From Streptomyces actuosus (lineage in GTDB: Bacteria; Actinomycetota; Actinomycetes; Streptomycetales; Streptomycetaceae): a stretch of 64,000 nt of DNA. Position numbers and translations under genes: made by a program. The notes below the pieces were generated by a model. That model saw only the letters and a list, made by a program, of their open reading frames with translations. It had not been told where the DNA came from and ran no database searches. Where the stretch lies: NCBI RefSeq assembly GCF_016921115.1, contig NZ_JAFFZS010000005.1, positions 266,417 through 330,416 on the forward strand. Reading direction: 5' to 3'. How positions within the stretch are numbered: the stretch's first letter is position 1; each line of letters begins with the position of its first letter. Below, one piece after another: positions 52,213 through 60,294 of the stretch.

Positions 52213-53139
52213 TCAGTACGACGAGCCCGACGCGCCCAGGGAGCCTGTCGGGTGCCACACCGTCTTGGTCTCCAGGAACGCCGTCATGCGGTCGATGCCC
52301 GGCACGGCCGTCCAGTCGGCCGCGCCGTCCACAGCCTGTGGACGCAGGACGCGCTTGAGGTTGTCCGCCGCGGCGATCTCCAGTTCCTTCGCCAGCGCCT
52401 CGTCGGCACCCGCGAGGTCGATCGCGTTGACGTCCTGGTGGGAGGCGAGGGGCGCGGCGATCTCCGCCGTCCGCCCGGAGAGGACGTTCACCACGCCGCC
52501 GGGCAGGTCGGAGGTGGCCAGGACCTCGCCCAGGGACAGGGCGGGCAGCGGGGCGCGCTCGGACGCCACCACCACGGCCGTGTTGCCCGTCGCGATCACC
52601 GGGGCGATCACCGACACCAGGCCCAGGAACGACGACTCCTGCGGGGCCAGGACCGCGACCACGCCCGTCGGCTCGGGGGAGGACAGGTTGAAGAAGGGGC
52701 CCGCGACCGGGTTCCCGCCGCCGACCACCTGGGCGATCTTGTCGGTCCAGCCCGCGTACCAGACCCAGCGGTCGACGGCGGCGTCCACCACGGCCGCGGC
52801 CTTCGACTTCGACAGGCCCTCCGCCTCCGCGACCTCCCGCACGAACTGGCCCCGGCGGCCCTCCAGCATCTCGGCGATCCGGTACAGGATCTGGCCCCTG
52901 TTGTACGCCGTCGCGCCCGACCAGGCCGAGAAGGCCTTGCGGGCGGCCACGACCGCGTCGCGGGCGTCCTTGCGGGAGGAGAGCGGGGCGTTCGCCAGCC
53001 AGTCGCCCTTGGAGTCGGTCACTTCGTACACCCGGCCGCTTTCGGAACGGGGGAACTTGCCCCCGACGTACAGCTTGTAGGTCTTGAAGACGGAAAGACG
53101 CCGCGCGGCGGAGCCGCTGTTGGACACGTCGTTAGACAT
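52213..53139 (-). CDS. truncated aldehyde dehydrogenase-family subunit lacking catalytic Cys
   Basis: 308 residues covering only the NAD-binding half of the aldehyde dehydrogenase fold: LYVGGKFPRSESGRVYEV, DAVVAARKAFSAWSG, NRGQILYRIAEMLEGRR, GVVAVLAPQESSFLGLVSVIAPVIATGNTAVVVASERAPLPALSLGEVL and LPGGVVNVLSG. The catalytic Glu (LELGG) and Cys (GQxC) regions are absent, and the chain ends in a short C-terminal stretch. It overlaps the upstream full-length enzyme gene by eight bases. A full domain followed by a shortened, Cys-less domain is the architecture of the single-chain ALDH16 family, so this is probably its second half as a separate subunit. Confidence 0.8.
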   Translation of the reverse strand: MSNDVSNSGSAARRLSVFKTYKLYVGGKFPRSESGRVYEVTDSKGDWLANAPLSSRKDARDAVVAARKAFSAWSGATAYNRGQILYRIAEMLEGRRGQFVREVAEAEGLSKSKAAAVVDAAVDRWVWYAGWTDKIAQVVGGGNPVAGPFFNLSSPEPTGVVAVLAPQESSFLGLVSVIAPVIATGNTAVVVASERAPLPALSLGEVLATSDLPGGVVNVLSGRTAEIAAPLASHQDVNAIDLAGADEALAKELEIAAADNLKRVLRPQAVDGAADWTAVPGIDRMTAFLETKTVWHPTGSLGASGSSY

Positions 53140-54595
53140 CGAGGTACGCCTCCAGGCCGTGTCGGCCGCCCTCGCGACCGAAGCCCGACTCCTTGTAGCC
53201 GCCGAACGGCGAGGTCGGGTCGAACTTGTTGAACGTGTTGGACCAGACGACGCCGGCGCGCAGCTTGTTCGCGACGGCGAGGATCCGCGAGCCCTTCTCG
53301 GTCCAGATGCCCGCCGACAGGCCGTACGGAGTGTTGTTGGCCTTCGCGACCGCCTCGTCCGGGGTCCGGAACGTCAGCACCGACAGGACCGGGCCGAAGA
53401 TCTCGTCGCGGGCGATCCGGTGCGCCTGGGTGACACCCGTGAACAGCGTCGGGGCGAACCAGTAGCCGTTCTCGGGGAGCTCGCAGGAGGGGGACCAGCG
53501 CTCGGCGCCCTCCGCCTCGCCCTGGTCGGCGAGCGCGGTGATCCGCGCCAGCTGCTCGGCCGAGTTGATCGCGCCGACGTCGGTGTTCTTGTCGAGCGGG
53601 TCGCCCACGCGCAGGGTCGACAGCCGGCGCTTGAGGGAGTCCAGGAGCTCGTCCTGGATCGACTCCTGGACCAGCAGGCGGCTGCCCGCGCAGCACACCT
53701 GGCCCTGGTTGAAGAAGATGCCGTTGACGATCCCCTCCACCGCCTGGTCGATCGGGGCGTCGTCGAAGACGATGTTGGCGCCCTTGCCGCCCAGTTCGAG
53801 GGTGAGCTTCTTGCGGGTGCCCGCGACCGTGCGGGCGATCTCCTTGCCGACCCCGGTGGAGCCGGTGAAGGCGACCTTGTTCACGTCCGGGTGCGCCACG
53901 ACCGCGGCACCCGCGTCGCCGTAGCCCGGGAGGATGTTGACGACGCCCTTCGGCAGGCCCGCCTGGCGGCAGATGTCCGCGAAGAACAGCGCGGACAGCG
54001 GGGTCGTCTCGGCCGGCTTGAGGACCACCGTGTTGCCCGTCGCCAGCGCCGGGGCGATCTTCCACGCCAGCATCAGCAGCGGGAAGTTCCACGGGATGAC
54101 CTGGCCGGCGACGCCCAGCGGCCTGGGGTCGGCGCCGAAGCCCGCGTGACCGAGCTTGTCGGCCCAGCCCGCGTAGTAGAAGAAGTGCGCGGCGACCAGT
54201 GGGAGGTCCGCGTCGCGGGTCTCCTTGATGGGCTTGCCGTTGTCGAGGGTCTCCAGGACGGCGAGCTCGCGGGAGCGCTCCTGGACGATCCGGGCGATGC
54301 GGAACAGGTACTTGGCGCGCTCGGAGCCCGGCAGCGCCGACCACTTCTCGAACGCCTTGCGGGCGGCCCTGACGGCCCGGTCCACGTCCTCGGCGCCGGC
54401 CTGCGCGACCTCGGAGAGGACCTCCTCGGTCGACGGGCTGACCGTCTTGAAGACCTTGCCGTCGGCCGCGTCCGTGAACTCGCCGTCGACGAAGAGGCCG
54501 TAGGAGGGGGCGATGTCGACGACCGAGCGGGACTCGGGCGCCGGGGCGTACTCGAATGCGGAGGACCGCTTGTCCATGGTCTTGTCCGTGGTCAT
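53132..54595 (-). CDS. aldehyde dehydrogenase, catalytic subunit
   Basis: NAD(P)-dependent oxidation of an aldehyde to its acid, 487 residues. The three catalytic positions are present: N170 in IPWNFPLLM, E267 in LTLELGGKGANIVFDD and C301 in NQGQVCCAGSR. FTGSTGVGKEIA is the cofactor loop. It starts five bases after the deoC stop, so it is expressed with deoC. DeoC releases acetaldehyde from deoxyribose 5-phosphate, and this enzyme with its truncated partner would oxidise it to acetate. That substrate is inferred from context. Confidence 0.92.
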   Translation of the reverse strand: MTTDKTMDKRSSAFEYAPAPESRSVVDIAPSYGLFVDGEFTDAADGKVFKTVSPSTEEVLSEVAQAGAEDVDRAVRAARKAFEKWSALPGSERAKYLFRIARIVQERSRELAVLETLDNGKPIKETRDADLPLVAAHFFYYAGWADKLGHAGFGADPRPLGVAGQVIPWNFPLLMLAWKIAPALATGNTVVLKPAETTPLSALFFADICRQAGLPKGVVNILPGYGDAGAAVVAHPDVNKVAFTGSTGVGKEIARTVAGTRKKLTLELGGKGANIVFDDAPIDQAVEGIVNGIFFNQGQVCCAGSRLLVQESIQDELLDSLKRRLSTLRVGDPLDKNTDVGAINSAEQLARITALADQGEAEGAERWSPSCELPENGYWFAPTLFTGVTQAHRIARDEIFGPVLSVLTFRTPDEAVAKANNTPYGLSAGIWTEKGSRILAVANKLRAGVVWSNTFNKFDPTSPFGGYKESGFGREGGRHGLEAYLDV

Positions 54596-54600
54596 GGTGA

Positions 54601-55563
54601 TCAGTCCACCGTCACGTAGTCGGGGCCGGAGTAGCGGCCGGTGGCCAGCTTCTGACGCTGCATCAGCAGGTCGTTCAGGAGCGAGGAGGCGCCGAAGCGG
54701 AACCAGTGGTTGTCCAGCCAGTCCTCGCCGACGGTCTCGTTGACCAGGACGAGGAACTTGATCGCGTCCTTGCTGGTGCGGATGCCGCCGGCGGGCTTCA
54801 CGCCGACCTGGACGCCGGTCTGCGCGCGGAAGTCGCGCACCGCCTCCAGCATCAGCAGGGTGTTGGCGGGCGTGGCGTTGACGGCGACCTTGCCGGTGGA
54901 GGTCTTGATGAAGTCGGCACCGGCGAGCATGCCCAGCCAGGAGGCGCGGCGGATGTTGTCGTACGTCGACAGCTCGCCCGTCTCGAAGATGACCTTCAGA
55001 CGGGCCGAGGTGCCGCAGGCCTCCCGGACGGCGACGATCTCGTCGTACACCTTCAGGTAGTGGCCCGCGAGGAAGGCGCCCCGGTCGATGACCATGTCGA
55101 TCTCGTCGGCGCCTGCGGCGACGGCGTCCCGCACGTCCGCGAGCTTCACGTCGAGCGCGGCGCGGCCCGCGGGGAAGGCGGTGGCGACCGAGGCGACCTT
55201 CACGCCGGAACCGGCGACGGCCTCCTTGGCGACGGCCACCATGTCCGGATAGACGCAGACGGCGGCCGTGCTGGGCGTGGTGCGGTCGGTGGGGTCGGGG
55301 TGGACCGCCTTGGCGCCGAGCGCCCGGACCTTGCCCGGGGTGTCCGCGCCTTCCAGCGTCGTCAGGTCGACCATCGAGATGGCGAGGTCGATGGCGTACG
55401 CCTTGGCGGTCGTCTTGATGGAGCGGGTGCCGAGCGAGGCGGCGCGTGCCTCCAGGCCGACCGCGTCGACGCCGGGCAGCCCGTGGAGGAAGCGGCGCAG
55501 CGTGCCGTCGGACGCGGCGACGTCCGAGAGAGCGTGGGCTGCGGTGGGTGCGTTGGTGGGCAT
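54601..55563 (-). CDS. deoC: deoxyribose-phosphate aldolase
   Basis: Cleaves 2-deoxyribose 5-phosphate to glyceraldehyde 3-phosphate and acetaldehyde. The 320 residues contain DEIDMVIDRGAFLAGHY, LKVIFETGELSTYDNIRRAS, the Schiff-base Lys in FIKTSTGKVAVNATP and the second Lys in VGVKPAGGIRTSKDAIKF. ATG 55563 or GTG 55569 starts it. There is no ribosome site, and a -10-like TAGATA lies about ten bases upstream, so the leader is very short. The exact regulon palindrome overlaps that promoter. First gene of the deoC-aldehyde dehydrogenase operon. Confidence 0.93.
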   Translation of the reverse strand: MPTNAPTAAHALSDVAASDGTLRRFLHGLPGVDAVGLEARAASLGTRSIKTTAKAYAIDLAISMVDLTTLEGADTPGKVRALGAKAVHPDPTDRTTPSTAAVCVYPDMVAVAKEAVAGSGVKVASVATAFPAGRAALDVKLADVRDAVAAGADEIDMVIDRGAFLAGHYLKVYDEIVAVREACGTSARLKVIFETGELSTYDNIRRASWLGMLAGADFIKTSTGKVAVNATPANTLLMLEAVRDFRAQTGVQVGVKPAGGIRTSKDAIKFLVLVNETVGEDWLDNHWFRFGASSLLNDLLMQRQKLATGRYSGPDYVTVD

Positions 55564-55582
55564 GGTCACCAGACGAGCATAT

Positions 55583-55594
55583 CTACGCGCGTAG
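55583..55594. promoter_or_regulatory. nucleoside-regulon palindrome, site 4 (deoC operon)
   Basis: Exact CTACGCGCGTAG, overlapping the putative -10 of deoC (TAGATA on the minus strand, 55580-55585). Confidence 0.75.
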
Positions 55595-55659
55595 CGGCTG
55601 TACACCCCCGGGTGCTCGTCTTCCGGGCACGGCTCGGGCGAGGGGCCTCGAAGCGAGCC

Positions 55660-55696
55660 CCCGTGGACCCCGCAGGCCCCTCGCGGGGTCCACGGG
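55660..55696. repeat. 14-bp perfect inverted repeat between divergent deoC and PH-domain genes
   Basis: CCCGTGGACCCCGC at 55660-55673 pairs with GCGGGGTCCACGGG at 55683-55696 around nine bases. It lies upstream of both genes, so it is not a normal terminator; it may be a transcription barrier or an operator. Confidence 0.6.
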
Positions 55697-55767
55697 CAGA
55701 CGGCCCCGTGCGGCCGGGGGTCGCCCGCCTGCGTGCGCCGGGAGCGTCGTCGTGCACAATCGGGGCC

Positions 55768-56463
55768 ATGACCACCCCGGAGCACCCGTCACCGGCGCCG
55801 CAGCCGTCGCCACCCGCGTCCCCGGACCGGATCTACCGGTCCCCCCTGGGCATCGTCGGCGGTGTCCTGCTGCTCGGCATCGTCTGCTGGCTCGGCGTCG
55901 ACGCGATCGTCGTCGGGCACGGCAACACCCCGTGGCTGGCGCTCGCCCTGCTGATCCTCGCCCTGCCGGCGATCGCCGCCTTCACCCTGCGGCCCGCCGT
56001 GTTCGCCAACGACCACCGGCTGCGCGTCCGCAACCCGCTGCGGGTCGTCGCGCTGCCCTGGGGCCAGGTCGAGATGCTGCGCTCCGGCTTCACCAACGAG
56101 GTCACCAGCTCCTCCGGGACCACGTACCAGCTCTGGGCCGTGCCCGTGTCCCTCCGGGCCCGCAAGCAGGCGGCCCGCCGGCAGGCGCGGATCGAGTCCG
56201 ACCAGCGGCGCGGCGGCAAGCGCCGCGGCGGCGGGCTGTTCGGTCCGACGCCGGTGTCCGTGCCCGGCGGCCCCGAGGCGGAGGCGGAGGGGCCCGTACG
56301 GGCCGAGGGCGACCGGATCATGGACGAGCTGAAGGACCTGCACGAGGCACGGGCGAAGGCCGCGACGTCGCAGGGCGAGGTGACCGTGCGCTGGGCCTAC
56401 GAGGTCATCGCCCCGGTCGCCGTCGGCGTCCTGCTGCTGGTGATCGCGCTGGCCGTGGGCTGA
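55768..56463 (+). CDS. PH-domain membrane protein
   Basis: 231-residue actinobacterial protein with two N-terminal membrane segments (LGIVGGVLLLGIVCWLGVDAI and WLALALLILALPAIAAFTL), a bacterial PH-like domain (VFANDHRLRVRNPLRVVALPWGQVEMLRSGFTNEVTS, then YQLWAVPVSLRARKQAARRQ) with a charged insert, and a final membrane segment (VIAPVAVGVLLLVIALAVG). Function unknown. ATG 55768 precedes a Pro-rich lead. It is divergent from deoC with a strong inverted repeat between. Confidence 0.8.
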   Translation: MTTPEHPSPAPQPSPPASPDRIYRSPLGIVGGVLLLGIVCWLGVDAIVVGHGNTPWLALALLILALPAIAAFTLRPAVFANDHRLRVRNPLRVVALPWGQVEMLRSGFTNEVTSSSGTTYQLWAVPVSLRARKQAARRQARIESDQRRGGKRRGGGLFGPTPVSVPGGPEAEAEGPVRAEGDRIMDELKDLHEARAKAATSQGEVTVRWAYEVIAPVAVGVLLLVIALAVG

Positions 56464-56898
56464 CCGCGGCGCCCCCCGGAGGGGCCCGCCGGCCCGCGTC
56501 CGGGTGCGGGGCGGTGAGGGGCCGCGGCCGGGTGCCCCGTGCCCCGGGCACGCACCCGCACCGTCCCGCCACGGGTGGGAGCCGCGTACGGCCGGGCTCC
56601 GCCGGATGGCGGGCGTGCGGCCCGAGGCGGCTCACGTCGGGCCGCCGGACGGCGCGAGGCGCACACGCGTCCCGCCCGGGGGACGCCCGCCGGGCGGAGA
56701 CGCGGGGGAGCGGACGGGAACCGCTGCCCGGCACGGCGAGGCCGCGCCGAGCCCGGAGGACCGCATCCCCGTCCACCACCCGCCGTCCGCGCCCGCCGGC
56801 CCGTGACGCGCGGCTGCCGGGTGCGGGGTGCCGACGCGGAACGGCCGGCGGGGTGCCACCGGGTGGGGCACCCCGCCGGCCGTGCGGCGGGGGGTGGA
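56464..56898. other. gene-free stretch between PH-domain and phosphomutase genes
   Basis: About 435 bases between convergent genes. The right end carries a very strong two-way terminator at 56841-56883; the rest shows no recognisable feature. Confidence 0.6.
56841..56883. terminator. 17-bp perfect hairpin after the phosphomutase gene
   Basis: ACGGCCGGCGGGGTGCC at 56841-56857 pairs exactly with 56867-56883 around nine bases. It is the longest perfect stem in the window. Confidence 0.85.
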
Positions 56899-58530
56899 TC
56901 AGAGGCCGGCCGCGGCCGACAGGTCGCTCTTGAGCAGCGCCAGGGTCTGCGCCGCACGGGACCGGGCCTCCGGCAGGCCGGCGTGGTCCGCGACCGGGAC
57001 GACGACCTCCAGGTAGCACTTGAGCTTCGGCTCGGTGCCGCTCGGGCGGACGATGACCCGGGCGCCGTCGAGGGCGTACCGCAGACCGTCGGTGGGCGGC
57101 AGCTCGTCCGTGCCCCGGCTGAGGTCCTCGGCGCGCCGGACCGGCAGGCCGGCCAGCAGGTTCGGCGGCTGCTCGCGCAGGCGGCGCATGGCGTCGGCGA
57201 TCACCGACAGGTCCTTCACCCGCACCGAGAGCTGGTCGGTGGCGTGCAGGCCGTGCTCGACGGCGAGGTCGTCCAGCAGGTCCAGGAGGGTGCGGCCCTC
57301 CTCCTTCAGCTCCGACGCCAGCTCGGTGATCAGCAGCGCCGCCGTGATGCCGTCCTTGTCGCGCACACCCTCGGGGTCGACGCAGTAGCCGAGGGCCTCC
57401 TCGTAGCCGTAGCGCAGCCCGTCGACACGGGCGATCCACTTGAAGCCGGTGAGGGTCTCCTCGTAGGGCAGCCCCGCCTTCGCGGCGATCCGGCCCAGCA
57501 GCGAGGAGGACACGATGGACTCGGCGAACGTGCCGCTCACGCCCCGGCGGACCAGGTGCTCGGCGAGCAGCGCGCCGACCTCGTCGCCGCGCAGCATGCG
57601 CCAGGCGCCGCCGTCGCGGACGGCCACGGCGCAGCGGTCGGCGTCCGGGTCGTTGGCGATCACCAGGTCGGGGTCGGTCGTGCCGGCCTGCGCGAACGCC
57701 AGGTCCATGGCACCCGGCTCCTCCGGGTTGGGGAAGGCGACCGTCGGGAACTCCGGGTCGGGCTCGGCCTGCTCGGCGACGAGCACCGGCTGCGGGAAGC
57801 CTGCGCGGGCGAACGCGGCCAGCAGGACGTCCTTGCCGACCCCGTGCATGGCCGTGTACACCGTGCGGGCGCCGCGGGGGGACCCGGCGGCGAGCACCGC
57901 GTCCGTGCGGGCCAGATAGGCGTCCAGGACGCTGTCGTCCAGGGTCTCCCAGCCCTCCGCGGGGCGGGGCACGGACGTCAGGGACGGTACGGCGGCGATC
58001 TCGGCCGCGATCCCGGCGTCCGCCGGGGGCACGATCTGGGAACCGTCGCCGAGGTAGACCTTGTAGCCGTTGTCGCGGGGCGGGTTGTGGCTGGCGGTGA
58101 CCTCCACACCGGCCACCGCGCCCAGGTGCCGTATGGCGAAGGCCAGGACCGGGGTGGGCAGGGGGCGCGGCAGGACCGCGGCGCGCAGCCCGGCGCCGAC
58201 CATCACCGCGGCCGTGTCCCGGGCGAAGTCGGCCGACTTGTGGCGGGCGTCGTAGCCGATGACGACCAGCCCGCCCTCCCGGCCGTTCTTCCGCAGGTAC
58301 GACGCGAGGCCCGCGGCCGCCCGGATGACGACGGCGCGGTTCATGCGCATCGGCCCGGCGCCCAGCTCGCCGCGCAGCCCGGCGGTGCCGAACTGGAGCG
58401 TGCCGGAGAAGCGGGCGGCCAGCTCCGCGGTGTCCGCGGCGTCGATCAGCCGGGCGAGTTCGTCGCGGGTGTCCGGGTCGGGGTCCTCGGCCAGCCACGC
58501 CTTGGCCCGGGCGATGACATCGTCGTGCAC
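56899..58530 (-). CDS. alpha-D-phosphohexomutase family enzyme (phosphomannomutase/PGM2-like, possible phosphopentomutase)
   Basis: Moves a phosphate between positions on a sugar through a phosphoserine. The 543 residues show LQFGTAGLRGELGAGPMRMN, the catalytic Ser loop VEVTASHNPPRDNGYK, the metal loop NDPDADRCAVAV, the sugar loop GYEEALGYCVDPEGVRDKDG and the C-terminal phosphate loop VRPSGTEPKLKCYLE. The length and GYEEALG fit the PGM2-like branch, whose members include phosphopentomutases. No DeoB-type phosphopentomutase is present in this otherwise complete deo set, so conversion of (deoxy)ribose 1-phosphate to 5-phosphate is a likely role. GTG 58530 with an upstream GAGAGG fits. It lies downstream of the phosphorylase gene on the same strand. 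Confidence 0.88.
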   Translation of the reverse strand: MHDDVIARAKAWLAEDPDPDTRDELARLIDAADTAELAARFSGTLQFGTAGLRGELGAGPMRMNRAVVIRAAAGLASYLRKNGREGGLVVIGYDARHKSADFARDTAAVMVGAGLRAAVLPRPLPTPVLAFAIRHLGAVAGVEVTASHNPPRDNGYKVYLGDGSQIVPPADAGIAAEIAAVPSLTSVPRPAEGWETLDDSVLDAYLARTDAVLAAGSPRGARTVYTAMHGVGKDVLLAAFARAGFPQPVLVAEQAEPDPEFPTVAFPNPEEPGAMDLAFAQAGTTDPDLVIANDPDADRCAVAVRDGGAWRMLRGDEVGALLAEHLVRRGVSGTFAESIVSSSLLGRIAAKAGLPYEETLTGFKWIARVDGLRYGYEEALGYCVDPEGVRDKDGITAALLITELASELKEEGRTLLDLLDDLAVEHGLHATDQLSVRVKDLSVIADAMRRLREQPPNLLAGLPVRRAEDLSRGTDELPPTDGLRYALDGARVIVRPSGTEPKLKCYLEVVVPVADHAGLPEARSRAAQTLALLKSDLSAAAGL

Positions 58531-58751
58531 GGTGGGGTCAACCTCTCGTGTCGTCGGTGGGCGGACGGACCGCCGGTTCCGGGGAGTGTCTTCGAATGTC
58601 ACGTCGGATCGGGCCGCGGCGTTCGGCGCCGAGCAGCGCGGGCGGAGGAGCGCCCCCGTACTCGGGTACCTGGCGTCGGTGGACGACTCCGGCAACGCGG
58701 CGAGGCGCGGTGCCGGGCGTCGCGGGCCCGGTGGGACATTCGACACACGCC

Positions 58752-59576
58752 CTACAGCCGCTCCAGGACCTGGGCCAGCAGCGAGCCCATGCGGGCGGCG
58801 CTGTCGCGGCCGGCCTGGAGGACCTCCTCGTGGTTCAGGGGCTCGCCCGTCATGCCGGCGGCGAGGTTGGTGACCAGGGAGATGCCGAGCACCTCGGCGC
58901 CGGCCTCGCGAGCCGCGATGGCCTCCAGCACCGTCGACATGCCGACGAGGTCCGCGCCGATGACGCGGGCCATGCGGATCTCGGCCGGGGTCTCGTAGTG
59001 CGGGCCGGGGAACTGGGCGTAGACGCCCTCCTCCAGCGAGGGGTCGACCTCCTTGCACAGGGCGCGCAGGCGCGGCGAGTACAGGTCGGTGAGGTCGACG
59101 AAGTTCGCGCCGACGATCGGCGAGGTCGCCGTGAGATTGATGTGGTCGCTGATCAGGACCGGCTGGCCGGGGCGCATGCCCTCGCGCAGGCCACCGCAGC
59201 CGTTGGTGAGCACGATGGTCTTGCAGCCCGCGGCCACCGCGGTGCGCACGCCGTGCGCGACGGCGGCGACGCCGCGGCCCTCGTAGTAGTGGGTGCGGCC
59301 CAGGAAGACCAGCGCGCGCCGGTCACCGATGCGGTACGAGCGGATCTTGCCGCCGTGGCCCTCCACGGCGGGCGGCGGGAAGCCGGGCAGCTCCGTGACC
59401 GGGAACTCGGCCTCGGCGGTGCCCAGGGCGTCCACGGCCGGCGCCCAGCCGGAGCCCATCACGAGGGCGACGTCGTGGGTCTCGGCGCCCGTCAGCGCGC
59501 GAAGGCGCGCGGCGGCGGCGTCGGCGGCGGCGTGGGGGTCGCCCTGGATGTCGTCCGGAAGAAGAGATGCGTTCAC
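58752..59576 (-). CDS. purine nucleoside phosphorylase (trimeric PunA type)
   Basis: Phosphorolyses inosine, guanosine and their deoxy forms to base plus (deoxy)ribose 1-phosphate. The 274 residues contain [106 protein letters not shown] and [10 protein letters not shown] with the base-binding Asn. GTG 59576 follows TACCCT by seven bases, so the message is probably leaderless; the exact regulon palindrome covers the -35 area. It feeds the phosphomutase encoded next. Confidence 0.92.
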   Translation of the reverse strand: MNASLLPDDIQGDPHAAADAAAARLRALTGAETHDVALVMGSGWAPAVDALGTAEAEFPVTELPGFPPPAVEGHGGKIRSYRIGDRRALVFLGRTHYYEGRGVAAVAHGVRTAVAAGCKTIVLTNGCGGLREGMRPGQPVLISDHINLTATSPIVGANFVDLTDLYSPRLRALCKEVDPSLEEGVYAQFPGPHYETPAEIRMARVIGADLVGMSTVLEAIAAREAGAEVLGISLVTNLAAGMTGEPLNHEEVLQAGRDSAARMGSLLAQVLERL

Positions 59577-59601
59577 GTCGACGAGGGTAGCCGCTCCCGG
59601 C

Positions 59602-59613
59602 CTACGCGCGTAG
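59602..59613. promoter_or_regulatory. nucleoside-regulon palindrome, site 5 (purine nucleoside phosphorylase)
   Basis: Exact CTACGCGCGTAG, twelve bases upstream of the likely -10 (TACCCT on the minus strand, 59584-59589), so over the -35 position. Confidence 0.75.
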
Positions 59614-59771
59614 ATGACAGAGCTCACGGGAACGGGATCGTTGTCTTGTCGTTTCCGACGAAATCCCGTGAAAGGGGGGAGGCCGGACGTACCGGCCGGC
59701 GCCCGGATCCCCTGCCCCGGGCCCGGCGGGGACACCCGCCCGGCCTTCTCCCGGTCGCCTCCCGGGCCCGG

Positions 59772-60209
59772 TCAGCACGGACGTTTGCGCAGCTCCATCA
59801 CGTAGTCGTGGGGCGCACCCGCCGACTCCGCCGCGTCGGCGACCTCCCCGAGGTACCGGGCGGAGGGCAGTCCGCCCTCGTAGGCGTTGAGGACGTAGGT
59901 CCACGCCCCCTCCTCGCCGTCCAGCGTGTGCACCCGCAGCCGCGTCCGCCGGTAGATGTGCAGACCGACGCCCTCCCAGCGGTCGAGGGCCTCCTCGTCC
60001 ATCGGGGCGACGTCGTAGAGCGCCACGAAGACCTGCGAGGCGGGGTCCTCCACGATGGTGGCCAGCGCACCCTCCCAGCCCAGGTGCTCGCCGCCGAAGG
60101 TGAGCCGCCAGCCGTTCAGCCAGCCGGTGGCGCGCAGCGGCGAATGGGGGGCGCGGCGGGACATCAGCCGCGCGTCGAGGTTGCCGGCGTACGCGGCGTA
60201 GAGCGACAT
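59772..60209 (-). CDS. gamma-glutamylcyclotransferase-like protein
   Basis: 145 residues with the family opening SLYAAYAGNLDARLM (usually YGSN), GWRLTFGG, VFVALYDVAPMDEEALDRWEGVGLHIYRR containing the likely catalytic Glu, and AWTYVLNAYEGGLPSARYL. Members release pyroglutamate from gamma-glutamyl amines or peptides; bacterial substrates vary. ATG 60209 is clear. It is divergent from the lpdA gene and lies upstream of the phosphorylase gene on the same strand, with its own gap of about 195 bases. Confidence 0.85.
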   Translation of the reverse strand: MSLYAAYAGNLDARLMSRRAPHSPLRATGWLNGWRLTFGGEHLGWEGALATIVEDPASQVFVALYDVAPMDEEALDRWEGVGLHIYRRTRLRVHTLDGEEGAWTYVLNAYEGGLPSARYLGEVADAAESAGAPHDYVMELRKRPC

Positions 60210-60294
60210 GGACGGAAGGGTACGGCAGCCGACCGTGCGTCACTCCGGTAACAGGCGGCCCCCGGGGCTGTAGCACGTTGAAGGGTGCGGGACA

